Assembly (NCBI GenBank): GCA_964472855.1
Contig: CAYYMJ010000046.1
Location: 1 to 21,544, forward strand
Source of the DNA: Tranquillimonas sp964472855
GTDB lineage: Bacteria > Pseudomonadota > Alphaproteobacteria > Rhodobacterales > Rhodobacteraceae
Reading direction: 5' to 3'
Length of the DNA: 21,544 bases
In this document: positions 13,506 to 21,544 of the stretch, piece after piece
How the letters are laid out: each line of letters opens with the position of its first letter
Numbering within the stretch: position 1 is the stretch's first letter
Translations under genes and position numbers: made by a program
Notes under the pieces: model-generated
Seen by the model: the letters and a program-made list of their open reading frames with translations, nothing else
The model's database searches: none
Told to the model about the DNA's origin: nothing

Positions 13506-14540
13506 TTGAAGAAATCTGACTATGCAATTGCAGGCACGGGGTCGGGATATTGGTTCGACTGGATTCGTCTGGGCACGTTCGCAAACAACCGGCTGGTCGG
13601 CGACGCGCTTGTCGCGGTCATCAAGGACGACGGCACAACGGTTCTGAACAACGACCTGCTGATCGGGAATCTTGGTGGCGACGAGCTTTACGGCGACGCG
13701 ATCATCTTGGCGTATGATCCGACTGGCGACGGCGACGCGAGCCTGACCTTTGGTGACGACACGCTAATTGACTATCACCAGGTCATCTGGGGCGGAAACA
13801 CGTTTTACGGCGACGCGTCCGAGGTCAGCATCTCGGTCACCGACAGCAACATAGACGATGCCGTGATCTCGTTCGGCAATGACCGGCTGGTTTCCGGTGG
13901 CAAGTTCGTAACGTATTACAGCTATGGCGACGGCTATGACCTTTACGCCTATTTCGCCGGCAACTCTGGCGAAGCGCGGGTCGAGACTGGCGACGATTAC
14001 ATCCGGGGCGGCTATTACATCGTGGGTGATTTCGAGTATGCCAGCGTGATGGGCGATCAGGGCAGCAAGCCCGTCGTCGTCTTTGGCAACGATGTCATCA
14101 TCGGCACCGCCGAGACTGAGGTTATCTATGGCGACGTGTATCTTGTGGCCACCGACGCCGACACCAAGCTGGTCTTTGGCAGCGATGTCATCATCGGTGG
14201 CGCAGGCGACAACACGCTGATCGGAGACTATGACTGGTATACGTCAATAACCTCGTTCATCTACCCCGAAGGCCAGGTCGTCTATGGTTATGACACCTTC
14301 GTCTTCTCGGGCGATTTCGGCGACGATCTGGTCTGGGACTTCGGGTCCGGGCAGGACGTCCTGCGGTTCGAAGGCTTCGGCAGGCTCGGGTTCGACGACC
14401 TCGATATCTCGGTTGTCAACAAGTCGGTCGGATTTTCGGACTTTGACAGCGTGGTGATATCGCTTGAGGCTTATGGCGGCGGCACGGTCACCTTGCTGGA
14501 CGTGGCCGAGCTGACCGCGGCCGACGTGGTCTTTGCCTGA
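13506..14540 (+). CDS. RTX-like calcium-binding beta-roll protein
   Basis: A 344-residue acidic protein, TTG start with GGAGG (13493-13497) eight bases upstream. No Sec signal peptide. Seven units each open with an xxD motif (NND50, GDD85, GND126, GDD164, GND196, GSD227, GYD263) and recur every 31-41 residues, and most contain a Y-G-D or similar turn (YGD at 62, 101, 140 and 209). Between turns lie beta-prone stretches rich in V, I, Y and F. Classical RTX repeats have nine residues, so this is a stretched variant. The end (YDTFVFSGDFGDDLVWDFGSG then QDVLRFEGFG) matches the C-terminal part of RTX proteins exported by type I secretion. Likely exported and calcium-binding; role unknown. Codon use is more AT-tolerant than in the ribosomal genes, which suggests a foreign origin. 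No transporter gene is nearby. Confidence 0.75.
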   Translation: MKKSDYAIAGTGSGYWFDWIRLGTFANNRLVGDALVAVIKDDGTTVLNNDLLIGNLGGDELYGDAIILAYDPTGDGDASLTFGDDTLIDYHQVIWGGNTFYGDASEVSISVTDSNIDDAVISFGNDRLVSGGKFVTYYSYGDGYDLYAYFAGNSGEARVETGDDYIRGGYYIVGDFEYASVMGDQGSKPVVVFGNDVIIGTAETEVIYGDVYLVATDADTKLVFGSDVIIGGAGDNTLIGDYDWYTSITSFIYPEGQVVYGYDTFVFSGDFGDDLVWDFGSGQDVLRFEGFGRLGFDDLDISVVNKSVGFSDFDSVVISLEAYGGGTVTLLDVAELTAADVVFA

Positions 14541-14637
14541 CATGGCATGCGCCGGCGTCGCCGGCGTCTGGGTCGCGACGCTTGCGTTGCGCGGCCGCAG
14601 AAGCGACCTCTGCGTCCGCACCGGGCCGTGCATCGAC

Positions 14638-14667
14638 AAAAAAAGCCCCCGCCAGACGGCGGGGGCT
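14638..14667 (-). terminator. Intrinsic terminator after rplP
   Basis: On the minus strand, AGCCCCCGCC and GGCGGGGGCT form a 10-bp GC-rich stem with a four-base loop, followed by a run of seven T. It starts 44 bases after the rplP stop and should end the rplB-to-rplP transcript before insert 2. It lies 98 bases after the convergent beta-roll gene, whose transcript could also fold here. Confidence 0.9.
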
Positions 14668-14710
14668 GAATTTCGTCGTTCGCAGGATGGGCGCGGTTGC
14701 ACCCACGTCC

Positions 14711-15124
14711 TTACCAGTCTTCGCGCATCACCGTGCGGGTCTTGACCGGCAGCTTCATCGCGGCAAGGCGCAGGGCCTCGCGGGCGATGGGTTCGCTGAC
14801 ACCGTCGATCTCGAACATCACGCGGCCGGGCTTGACCTTGCAGGCCCAGTAATCGACCGACCCCTTGCCTTTACCCATCCGGACTTCGACCGGCTTGGAC
14901 GTGACCGGCACATCGGGGAAGATCCGGATCCAGACCCGGCCCTGACGCTTCATGTGGCGCGTCATGGCCCGGCGGGCGGCTTCGATCTGGCGGGCGGTAA
15001 CTCGCTCGGGTTCGGTCGCCTTCAGGCCAAAGGTGCCAAAGTTCAGGTCAGACCCGCCCTTTGCCTCGCCCTTGATACGGCCCTTGTGCTGCTTGCGGAA
15101 TTTTGTCCGCTTCGGCTGAAGCAT
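14711..15124 (-). CDS. rplP: 50S ribosomal protein L16
   Basis: Organises the A-site region and 5S rRNA neighbourhood. The 137-residue product starts MLQPKRTKFRKQHKGRIKGE and carries the signature VWIRIFPDVPVTSKPVEVRM and GKGKGSVDYWACKVKPGRVM. The arginine in VRMGKGKG corresponds to the one hydroxylated by YcfD in Escherichia coli. It is 13 bases after rpsC and last in its block; in the usual order rpmC follows at once, but here a terminator and insert 2 intervene. Confidence 0.97.
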   Translation of the reverse strand: MLQPKRTKFRKQHKGRIKGEAKGGSDLNFGTFGLKATEPERVTARQIEAARRAMTRHMKRQGRVWIRIFPDVPVTSKPVEVRMGKGKGSVDYWACKVKPGRVMFEIDGVSEPIAREALRLAAMKLPVKTRTVMREDW

Positions 15125-15137
15125 CTGTCAATCCTCC

Positions 15138-15844
<707 letters not shown>

Positions 15845-15845
<1 letters not shown>

Positions 15846-16225
15846 TATGCCTGCTCCTCGACCTGGCGGACCTTGATGGTGAGTTCCGAAAACGGCTTGT
15901 TGATACGGCCATAGCGGCCCCGTGCCCGGGGACGGCCGCGCTTCATGACCAGGTTCTTGCCAACGAAGGCCTCGGCGACGATCAGTTCGTCAACATCAAG
16001 ATTGTGGTTGTTCTCGGCATTGGCGATCGCCGACTGAAGGCATTTCTTCACGTCGTCCGAGATACGCTTTTTCGAGAAGGTCAGATCGGCCAGCGCCTTG
16101 TCGACCTTCTTGCCACGGATGAGACCGGCGACCAGGTTCAGCTTTTGCGGACTGGTGCGCAGCATGCGGACCTTGGCCATCGCTTCGTTCTCGGCCACGC
16201 GGCGGGGATTTCTTTCCTTGCCCAT
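15845..16225 (-). CDS. rplV: 50S ribosomal protein L22
   Basis: Lines the peptide exit tunnel with its long beta hairpin. The 126-residue product starts MGKERNPRRVAENEAMAKVR, shows RTSPQKLNLVAGLIRGKKVD, and has the tunnel loop at FVGKNLVMKRGRPRARGRYG, the region where macrolide-resistance changes occur. The length is a little over that of the Escherichia coli protein. It is three bases from rpsS and overlaps rpsC by one base. Confidence 0.97.
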
Positions 16226-16228
16226 GAC

Positions 16229-16507
16229 TTATTTCCGCTTCGCTTTCTTGTCCGCCGCATGCCCATAATAGGTGCGGGTCGGAGCGTATTCGCCAAATTT
16301 CTGACCGATCATGTCCTCGGTCACGTTGACCGGGATATGTTTGCGCCCGTTGTAGACCCCGAAGGTCAGACCAACGAACTGCGGCAGAATGGTGGACCGG
16401 CGCGACCAGATCTTGATGACCTCCTTGCGGCCTGAATCCCGGCTTTTCTCGGCCTTCTTGAGCACATAGGCGTCAACGAAGGGCCCTTTCCAAACGGAAC
16501 GTGCCAT
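16229..16507 (-). CDS. rpsS: 30S ribosomal protein S19
   Basis: Head protein that forms bridge B1 with the large subunit. The 92-residue product begins MARSVWKGPFVDAYVLKKAE and carries the signature YNGRKHIPVNVTEDMIGQKF and GEYAPTRTYYGHAADKKAK. The length is standard. It is three bases from rplB on one side and rplV on the other. Confidence 0.97.
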   Translation of the reverse strand: MARSVWKGPFVDAYVLKKAEKSRDSGRKEVIKIWSRRSTILPQFVGLTFGVYNGRKHIPVNVTEDMIGQKFGEYAPTRTYYGHAADKKAKRK

Positions 16508-16510
16508 CTA

Positions 16511-17353
16511 TCAGCGCCCCTTCTTCTTGGCGTGGCGCGAGCGAATGATCATCTTCGACGACGCCTTGTTCTTGTTACGGGTGCGGGCACCCTTGGTCGG
16601 CTTGCCCCAGGGGGTCACCGGATGACGACCGCCCGAGGTGCGGCCTTCGCCGCCGCCGTGGGGGTGATCGATGGGGTTCATGACAACACCGCGCACGCTG
16701 GGCCGTTTGCCCATGTGGCGGCTGCGACCGGCCTTGCCGAAATTCTGGTTCGAATTGTCGGGGTTCGACACCGCGCCAACCGTGGCCACGCATTCCTGAC
16801 GCACCATGCGCAGTTCGCCCGAGCTCAGCCGGATCTGGGCATAACCACCGTCGCGACCCACGAACTGGGCATAGGTGCCCGCCGCGCGCGCGATCTGGCC
16901 ACCCTTGCCGGGCTTCATCTCGATGTTATGAACGATGGTGCCGATGGGCATGCCCGAAAAGGGCATCGCGTTGCCGGGTTTGATGTCGGCCTTTTCCGCG
17001 GCCACCACCTTGTCGCCAACAGCCATCCGCTGCGGGGCCAGGATATAGGCCTGTTCGCCATCGGTATACTGCACCAGCGCGATAAAGGCGGTGCGGTTGG
17101 GGTCATATTCGATCCGGACAACCACCGCTTCGACGTCGCGCTTGGCGCGCTTGAAGTCGACGATGCGGTAAAGCCGCTTCGCTCCGCCACCACGGCGGCG
17201 CATCGTGATCCGTCCGGTATTGTTCCGGCCACCGTTTTTCGACAAGCCCTCGGTGAGGGACTTGACCGGTCGGCCTTTCCAAAGCTCCGAACGGTCGATC
17301 AGCACCAGCCCGCGCTGGCCCGGCGTCGTCGGTTTGTACGACTTGAGTGCCAT
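16511..17353 (-). CDS. rplB: 50S ribosomal protein L2
   Basis: Essential for subunit joining and peptidyl transferase. The start at 17353 (MALKSYKPTTPGQRGLVLID) gives 280 residues, the usual length; an upstream in-frame start would add 80 residues with no L2 character. Signatures are the N-terminal OB domain (KRLYRIVDFKRAKRDVEAVV), RMVRQECVATVGAVSNPDN, and the C-terminal NPIDHPHGGGEGRTSGGRHP, with the conserved catalytic-site histidine. It is first in its block. rplW, normally directly upstream, lies beyond the toxin-antitoxin insert and its own terminator. A promoter-like site and a leader hairpin precede rplB. Confidence 0.97.
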   Translation of the reverse strand: MALKSYKPTTPGQRGLVLIDRSELWKGRPVKSLTEGLSKNGGRNNTGRITMRRRGGGAKRLYRIVDFKRAKRDVEAVVVRIEYDPNRTAFIALVQYTDGEQAYILAPQRMAVGDKVVAAEKADIKPGNAMPFSGMPIGTIVHNIEMKPGKGGQIARAAGTYAQFVGRDGGYAQIRLSSGELRMVRQECVATVGAVSNPDNSNQNFGKAGRSRHMGKRPSVRGVVMNPIDHPHGGGEGRTSGGRHPVTPWGKPTKGARTRNKNKASSKMIIRSRHAKKKGR

Positions 17354-17427
17354 GCTTTCTGTCTTCCGTCTGCTTTGCGGGCGTTCAGCCCAGCTATGTT
17401 TGTGAGGGCCGCGCCCCCAAAGAGCAC

Positions 17428-17449
17428 CACCCCGGACGAATCCGGGGTG
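17428..17449 (-). promoter_or_regulatory. Leader hairpin upstream of rplB
   Basis: CACCCCGGA and TCCGGGGTG make a 9-bp stem with a TTCG loop when read on the minus strand. It falls about 10 bases after the predicted transcription start and about 75 bases before the ATG. It is not followed by a good U-run. It may stabilise the 5-prime end or serve as a target of ribosomal-protein feedback; either is inference. Confidence 0.45.
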
Positions 17450-17462
17450 CGTGCGATGCGGG

Positions 17463-17491
17463 TCAGTATCAGGTGGCTTGGGGGGTGGCAA
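17463..17491 (-). promoter_or_regulatory. Putative promoter for the rplB-rplP block
   Basis: On the minus strand TTGCCA, a 17-base spacer and TACTGA. The box and the CCCCC that follows it are shared with the site upstream of rpmC at 8493-8521. The predicted leader is about 100 bases. It is divergent from the toxin-antitoxin genes. Confidence 0.5.
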
Positions 17492-17612
17492 GGGCCGGTG
17501 CGCGCGCGGCGCGTCCTTGGCCATGGACAGGCCCGGCGCAGGACGGATTTTACCCAGCCATCCCGTCCAATGGCGCACAATAGCAAAACACAACTAATAG
17601 TCCGTCGTGTAA

Positions 17613-17629
17613 CAATGAGACTGTCATTG
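17613..17629. promoter_or_regulatory. Candidate operator of the toxin-antitoxin module
   Basis: CAATGA and TCATTG form a perfect 6-bp inverted repeat around five bases, 60 bases before the antitoxin ATG in an AT-rich stretch. Such palindromes are typical of autoregulated toxin-antitoxin promoters. Promoter boxes could not be assigned with confidence. Confidence 0.3.
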
Positions 17630-17688
17630 GCCCACTTGATTTTTGTCAGGACAACGCGCAATTCTCTCTCGGAAAGGAGCCGAGCGAA

Positions 17689-17862
17689 ATGGCAGCAAAG
17701 ACATCCGCAACCGTTACGCGAAGCCCCACGGCGGGAAAGTTCACGGTGCGCAAAGAAGGTGGCGGCACAACCGAACACTCCTCTGGCAAGAACACGCCCA
17801 AGACCGTTAGCGTTTCCATTTCCAAAAACAGGGACGCTCTCAAGCGGTTGGCGGATCGCTAA
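17689..17862 (+). CDS. Small antitoxin-like protein
   Basis: A 57-residue basic protein with a strong ribosome site (AAGGAG, nine bases before the ATG). It begins MAAKTSATVTRSPTAGKFTV and ends VSVSISKNRDALKRLADR. Its position directly before a Doc-like toxin and its size make it the probable antitoxin. It shows neither the Phd/YefM N-terminal fold nor an AbrB swapped-hairpin motif, so it is an uncommon partner type. The motif TVRKEG (residues 19-24) fits the S/T-x3-E-G/N pattern of Fic-inhibitory antitoxins, though so short a motif can arise by chance. It lies opposite to the ribosomal genes. Confidence 0.6.
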   Translation: MAAKTSATVTRSPTAGKFTVRKEGGGTTEHSSGKNTPKTVSVSISKNRDALKRLADR

Positions 17863-17881
17863 GCGGCACTATCTCGTCAAT

Positions 17882-18247
17882 TTGGGCGATGTTCTGGAAG
17901 CTCACGAACAATCTCTCGAGGCGTTTGGTGGGTTGCCGGGAATATGTAATCTGGACTCTATCCTCGGGGCCATTGGCCGACCCTATCACGGCTACCACCG
18001 CTCCATACATGCAAAAGCCGCGGCCTTGCTGCACGCGATAGCGACGTCGCATGGGTTCATTGATGCGAACAAGCGTACCGCTTGGCTGTCGGCGGAAACT
18101 CTGATCGCAAATAGCGACTATACTCTGACTCTCTGCCAAGGGGATCGGATCGATGACGTTGTCGTCGATGTTGTGACAGGGGCTATGTCGGAAAATGAAC
18201 TGAAAAACTGGTTCAAGGATCGTATTTCCCGAGCCCCCAAAATGTGA
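17882..18247 (+). CDS. Doc-like (Fic-fold) toxin of a toxin-antitoxin system
   Basis: Death-on-curing family toxins use a Fic fold to phosphorylate EF-Tu and stop translation. The core is visible: VLEAHEQSLEAFGGLPGICN, then AAALLHAIATSHGFIDANKR, where H-x-F-x2-A-N-K-R (residues 57-65) is the Doc version of the Fic motif, and a C-terminal helix ENELKNWFKDRI. Start choice is uncertain. Family similarity seems to begin at RHYLVNLGDVL (about 17864), but no ATG, GTG or TTG lies there. The TTG at 17882 gives 121 residues, close to phage P1 Doc (126), but loses the first strand and has no ribosome site. The frame is +1 to the antitoxin and crosses its stop. It converges on rplW, with a shared terminator between them. 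Confidence 0.72.
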   Translation: MGDVLEAHEQSLEAFGGLPGICNLDSILGAIGRPYHGYHRSIHAKAAALLHAIATSHGFIDANKRTAWLSAETLIANSDYTLTLCQGDRIDDVVVDVVTGAMSENELKNWFKDRISRAPKM

Positions 18248-18271
18248 AAGCCCCGCCGTTTGGCGGGGCTT
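18248..18271. terminator. Bidirectional terminator between rplW and the toxin gene
   Basis: AAGCCCCGCC and GGCGGGGCTT form a perfect 10-bp stem with a GTTT loop. On the minus strand it follows the rplW stop by 22 bases; on the plus strand it begins at once after the toxin stop. The U-runs are short. It should insulate the tuf-rplW unit from insert 1. Confidence 0.75.
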
Positions 18272-18293
18272 CAATTCTTGCGTCCGACGACGA

Positions 18294-18590
18294 TCAGAGC
18301 CCGGTGCTCACGTCGATCGTGTTGCCGTCTTCCAGCGTCACATAGGCCTTTTTCACGTCTTTGCGGCGGCCCATCTGGCCACGGAACCGCTTTTTCTTGC
18401 CCTTGGTGATGGTGGTGTTGACCGCCTTCACCTTGACGCCGAACAGCTGTTCCACCGCTTCCTTGATCTGCGGTTTGGCGGCATCGATCGCCACCTCGAA
18501 GACGACCGCGCCATTTTCCGAGGCCATGGTGGCCTTTTCGGTGATGACCGGCTTGCGGATCACGTCGTAATGTTGTGGTTTCGCGCTCAT
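18294..18590 (-). CDS. rplW: 50S ribosomal protein L23
   Basis: Tunnel-exit protein that docks trigger factor and SRP. The 98-residue product starts MSAKPQHYDVIRKPVITEKA and has the signature VAIDAAKPQIKEAVEQLFGV, then KRFRGQMGRRKDVKKAYVTL. It overlaps rplD as ATGA. It is the last gene of the first S10 block; rplB should follow directly but is displaced by the toxin-antitoxin insert. Confidence 0.97.
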   Translation of the reverse strand: MSAKPQHYDVIRKPVITEKATMASENGAVVFEVAIDAAKPQIKEAVEQLFGVKVKAVNTTITKGKKKRFRGQMGRRKDVKKAYVTLEDGNTIDVSTGL

Positions 18591-19204
18591 TTCAGACGCT
18601 CCTCCAGGGCTTCGACGCCGGCCTTGGTGATGACCAGGGTGTCGCGGCGCAGGATGTCATAGACGTTGGCGCCGACCGAGGGCAGCACGTCCAGCCCGTC
18701 GATGTTGGCCGCGGCGCGGGCAAACTCTTCGTTCACCTGTGCCCCGTCGATGACAAGCGCACGCTTCCAGCCCAGGTCACGGATCTGCTTGGCCAGGGCG
18801 GCCGTCTTGCCGGCCGAGGCAGCCTCGTCGATGATCACCAGCGAACCGTCCTTGGCTTTCGACGACAGCGCGTGACGCAGACCCAGCTTGCGGAACTTCT
18901 TGGTCAGGTCATGACCGTGATCGCGCGGGGTCGGGCCCTTGTAGACGCCACCCTTGCGGAAGATCGGCGCCTTGCGCGAGCCGTGCCGAGCGCCGCCCGT
19001 GCCCTTCTGACGATAGATCTTCTTGGTCGAATAGCTGACCTCGGACCGGGTCTTGGCCTTGTGGGTGCCGGCCTGCGCGCCGTTGCGCTGCCAGCGGACC
19101 ATGCGGTGCAGAATGTCGGCGCGGGGTTCCAGGCCGAAGATCTCGTCACCCAGGTCCACCGAACCGGCCTTGCCGCCGTCCAGTTTGATCACATCCAGTT
19201 TCAT
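18587..19204 (-). CDS. rplD: 50S ribosomal protein L4
   Basis: Early assembly protein whose loop reaches the exit tunnel; in Escherichia coli it also represses the S10 operon. The 205-residue product begins MKLDVIKLDGGKAGSVDLGD and has the tunnel loop with RQKGTGGARHGSRKAPIFRK and GGVYKGPTPRDHGHDLTKK. It overlaps rplC and rplW by four bases each (ATGA). Confidence 0.97.
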   Translation of the reverse strand: MKLDVIKLDGGKAGSVDLGDEIFGLEPRADILHRMVRWQRNGAQAGTHKAKTRSEVSYSTKKIYRQKGTGGARHGSRKAPIFRKGGVYKGPTPRDHGHDLTKKFRKLGLRHALSSKAKDGSLVIIDEAASAGKTAALAKQIRDLGWKRALVIDGAQVNEEFARAAANIDGLDVLPSVGANVYDILRRDTLVITKAGVEALEERLK

Positions 19205-19923
19205 TCGTCCGCGCCTCCTTCAGGTGCGTCGGCCACGGGGGCCTCGGCCGACTTCAGCGCCGCGGGGTACACAGTCTGTTCGGACGCCGGCTTTTTCACC
19301 GCATCCTTGATGGTCACCCAGCCGCCTTTCGAGCCCGGAACCGCGCCCTTGATCATGATCAGGCCACGGTCGGCATCGGTGCGGACGACCTGCAGGTTCT
19401 GCGTGGTCACCCGCGCAGCGCCCATGTGGCCGGCCATCTTCTTGCCCTTGAACACGCGGCCCGGGTCCTGACACTGACCGGTCGAACCGTGCGAACGGTG
19501 GCTGATCGACACGCCGTGCGTGGCGCGCAGACCGCTGAAGTTGTGCCGCTTCATGGCACCGGCAAAGCCCTTGCCGATCGAGGTGCCGCACACGTCGACG
19601 AACTGGCCCTCGAAATAGTGGTTGGCGGTGATTTCCTCGCCCACGCCGATCAGGTTTTCCGAGGCAACCCGGAATTCCGCAACCTTGCGCTTGGGCTCGA
19701 CCTTGGCGGTCGCGAAATGCCCGCGCATGGCCTGGCTGGTGCGTTTGACCTTGGCCGTGCCGGCCCCGAGCTGAACGGCGTTGTAGCCATCCTTGTCGGC
19801 GGTCCGCTGGGCCACGACCTGCAACTTGTCGAGTTGAAGAACGGTCACAGGAATCTGTTTGCCGTCTTCCATGAACAGCCGGGTCATCCCGACTTTCTTG
19901 GCGATCACTCCGGAACGCAGCAT
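19201..19923 (-). CDS. rplC: 50S ribosomal protein L3
   Basis: Core large-subunit protein near the peptidyl transferase centre. The product starts MLRSGVIAKKVGMTRLFMED and contains the signature GAMKRHNFSGLRATHGVSIS and GSTGQCQDPGRVFKGKKMAG, with the glutamine methylated by PrmB in other bacteria. Two adjacent ATGs (19926 and 19923) are both possible; the second matches relatives and gives 240 residues. GAGGGGGG at the end of rpsJ is the ribosome site. The C-terminus is an acidic Ala-rich tail, common in this lineage. Confidence 0.95.
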   Translation of the reverse strand: MLRSGVIAKKVGMTRLFMEDGKQIPVTVLQLDKLQVVAQRTADKDGYNAVQLGAGTAKVKRTSQAMRGHFATAKVEPKRKVAEFRVASENLIGVGEEITANHYFEGQFVDVCGTSIGKGFAGAMKRHNFSGLRATHGVSISHRSHGSTGQCQDPGRVFKGKKMAGHMGAARVTTQNLQVVRTDADRGLIMIKGAVPGSKGGWVTIKDAVKKPASEQTVYPAALKSAEAPVADAPEGGADE

Positions 19924-19936
19924 CATCCCGCCCCCC

Positions 19937-20251
19937 TCAGACCTTGATCTCGACATCCACGCCGGCCGCGAGGTCGAGCTTCATCAGCGCGTCCACGGTC
20001 TGCGGGGTCGGGTCGACGATGTCCAAAAGCCGCTTGTGCGTGCGGATTTCGAACTGGTCGCGCGACTTCTTGTCGATATGCGGCCCGCGAAGGACCGTGA
20101 ACTTTTCGATCTTGTTGGGCAGCGGGATCGGACCACGAACCTGGGCGCCCGTGCGCTTGGCCGTGTTCACGATTTCCTGCGTGCTGGCGTCCAGCACCCG
20201 GTAATCGAACGCCTTCAGGCGAATACGGATGTTCTGGCTATGAATGGCCAT
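19937..20251 (-). CDS. rpsJ: 30S ribosomal protein S10 (NusE)
   Basis: Small-subunit head protein and, as NusE, a link between RNA polymerase-bound NusG and the ribosome. The 104-residue product has IRIRLKAFDYRVLDASTQEI and the signature PIPLPNKIEKFTVLRGPHID, ending MKLDLAAGVDVEIKV. GGGGATGACAAG precedes the ATG. The gap to tuf is 121 bases and contains an 8-bp hairpin but no evident promoter. Confidence 0.97.
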   Translation of the reverse strand: MAIHSQNIRIRLKAFDYRVLDASTQEIVNTAKRTGAQVRGPIPLPNKIEKFTVLRGPHIDKKSRDQFEIRTHKRLLDIVDPTPQTVDALMKLDLAAGVDVEIKV

Positions 20252-20286
20252 CTTGTCATCCCCTATCAGGGCATTTCAGTTGAGAG

Positions 20287-20313
20287 GAGGAACGACGACC
20301 ATCGCCGTTCCTC
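20287..20313 (-). other. Hairpin between tuf and rpsJ
   Basis: GAGGAACG and CGTTCCTC pair perfectly around an 11-base loop, 36 bases before the rpsJ ATG. No T-run follows on the minus strand, so it is unlikely to end transcription. A processing site or an S10-leader regulatory structure is possible. Confidence 0.35.
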
Positions 20314-20372
20314 GTCGAACCATTTGTTTCCGAGCGCCCGTTCAGGGGCACCCGCCCGCGTCAGTCCAGCGA

Positions 20373-21544
<1,172 letters not shown>

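Noticed and set aside
16532..18247. A 571-codon plus-strand open frame that reads through rplB antisense into the toxin
   Set aside because: Most of it is the mirror of rplB and the leader region with no protein character; only the last part (from about 17864) is the Doc-like toxin.

Overview
The window is a GC-rich stretch of an alphaproteobacterial chromosome, most likely Rhodobacteraceae (Roseobacter group). It carries the str/S10/spc ribosomal protein supercluster on the minus strand. Gene order, the alphaproteobacterial forms of L3, L4, S10, SecY and EF-Tu, the zinc-type adenylate kinase and the compact ATGA/TAATG junctions all fit that lineage. The assignment rests on protein character and layout, not on a database search.

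Read in the direction of ribosomal transcription (right to left): tuf (EF-Tu, cut at the right edge), rpsJ, rplC, rplD, rplW | insert 1 | rplB, rpsS, rplV, rpsC, rplP | insert 2 | rpmC, rpsQ, rplN, rplX, rplE, rpsN, rpsH, rplF, rplR, rpsE, rpmD | insert 3 | rplO, secY, adk, then the start of a secreted-type protein at the left edge.

The cluster is cut by three foreign inserts. Insert 1 (about 17.5-18.25 kb) is a plus-strand two-gene toxin-antitoxin module with a Doc-like Fic-fold toxin. Insert 2 (about 8.5-14.6 kb) is a 6-kb accessory block: an SRPBCC protein with a coupled TetR regulator, a SnoaL/NTF2-like protein, a SAM methyltransferase, a second related TetR regulator, a 2OG-Fe(II) oxygenase, and an RTX-like beta-roll protein with unusually long repeats. 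Insert 3 (about 2.7-4.2 kb) holds a small secreted four-cysteine protein and a decay zone where a CarF/PEDS1-type lipid desaturase remnant and a TetR remnant meet head to head.

Each insert has the same frame. The last ribosomal gene before it (rplW, rplP, rpmD) is followed by a strong hairpin terminator. The first ribosomal gene after it (rplB, rpmC, rplO) has its own promoter-like site with a 17-bp spacer. The supercluster therefore looks like several separately started and stopped units. A Doc-type toxin gene lies about 2 kb from tuf, whose product is the known Doc target. No tRNA, rRNA, CRISPR array or intact insertion sequence was seen.
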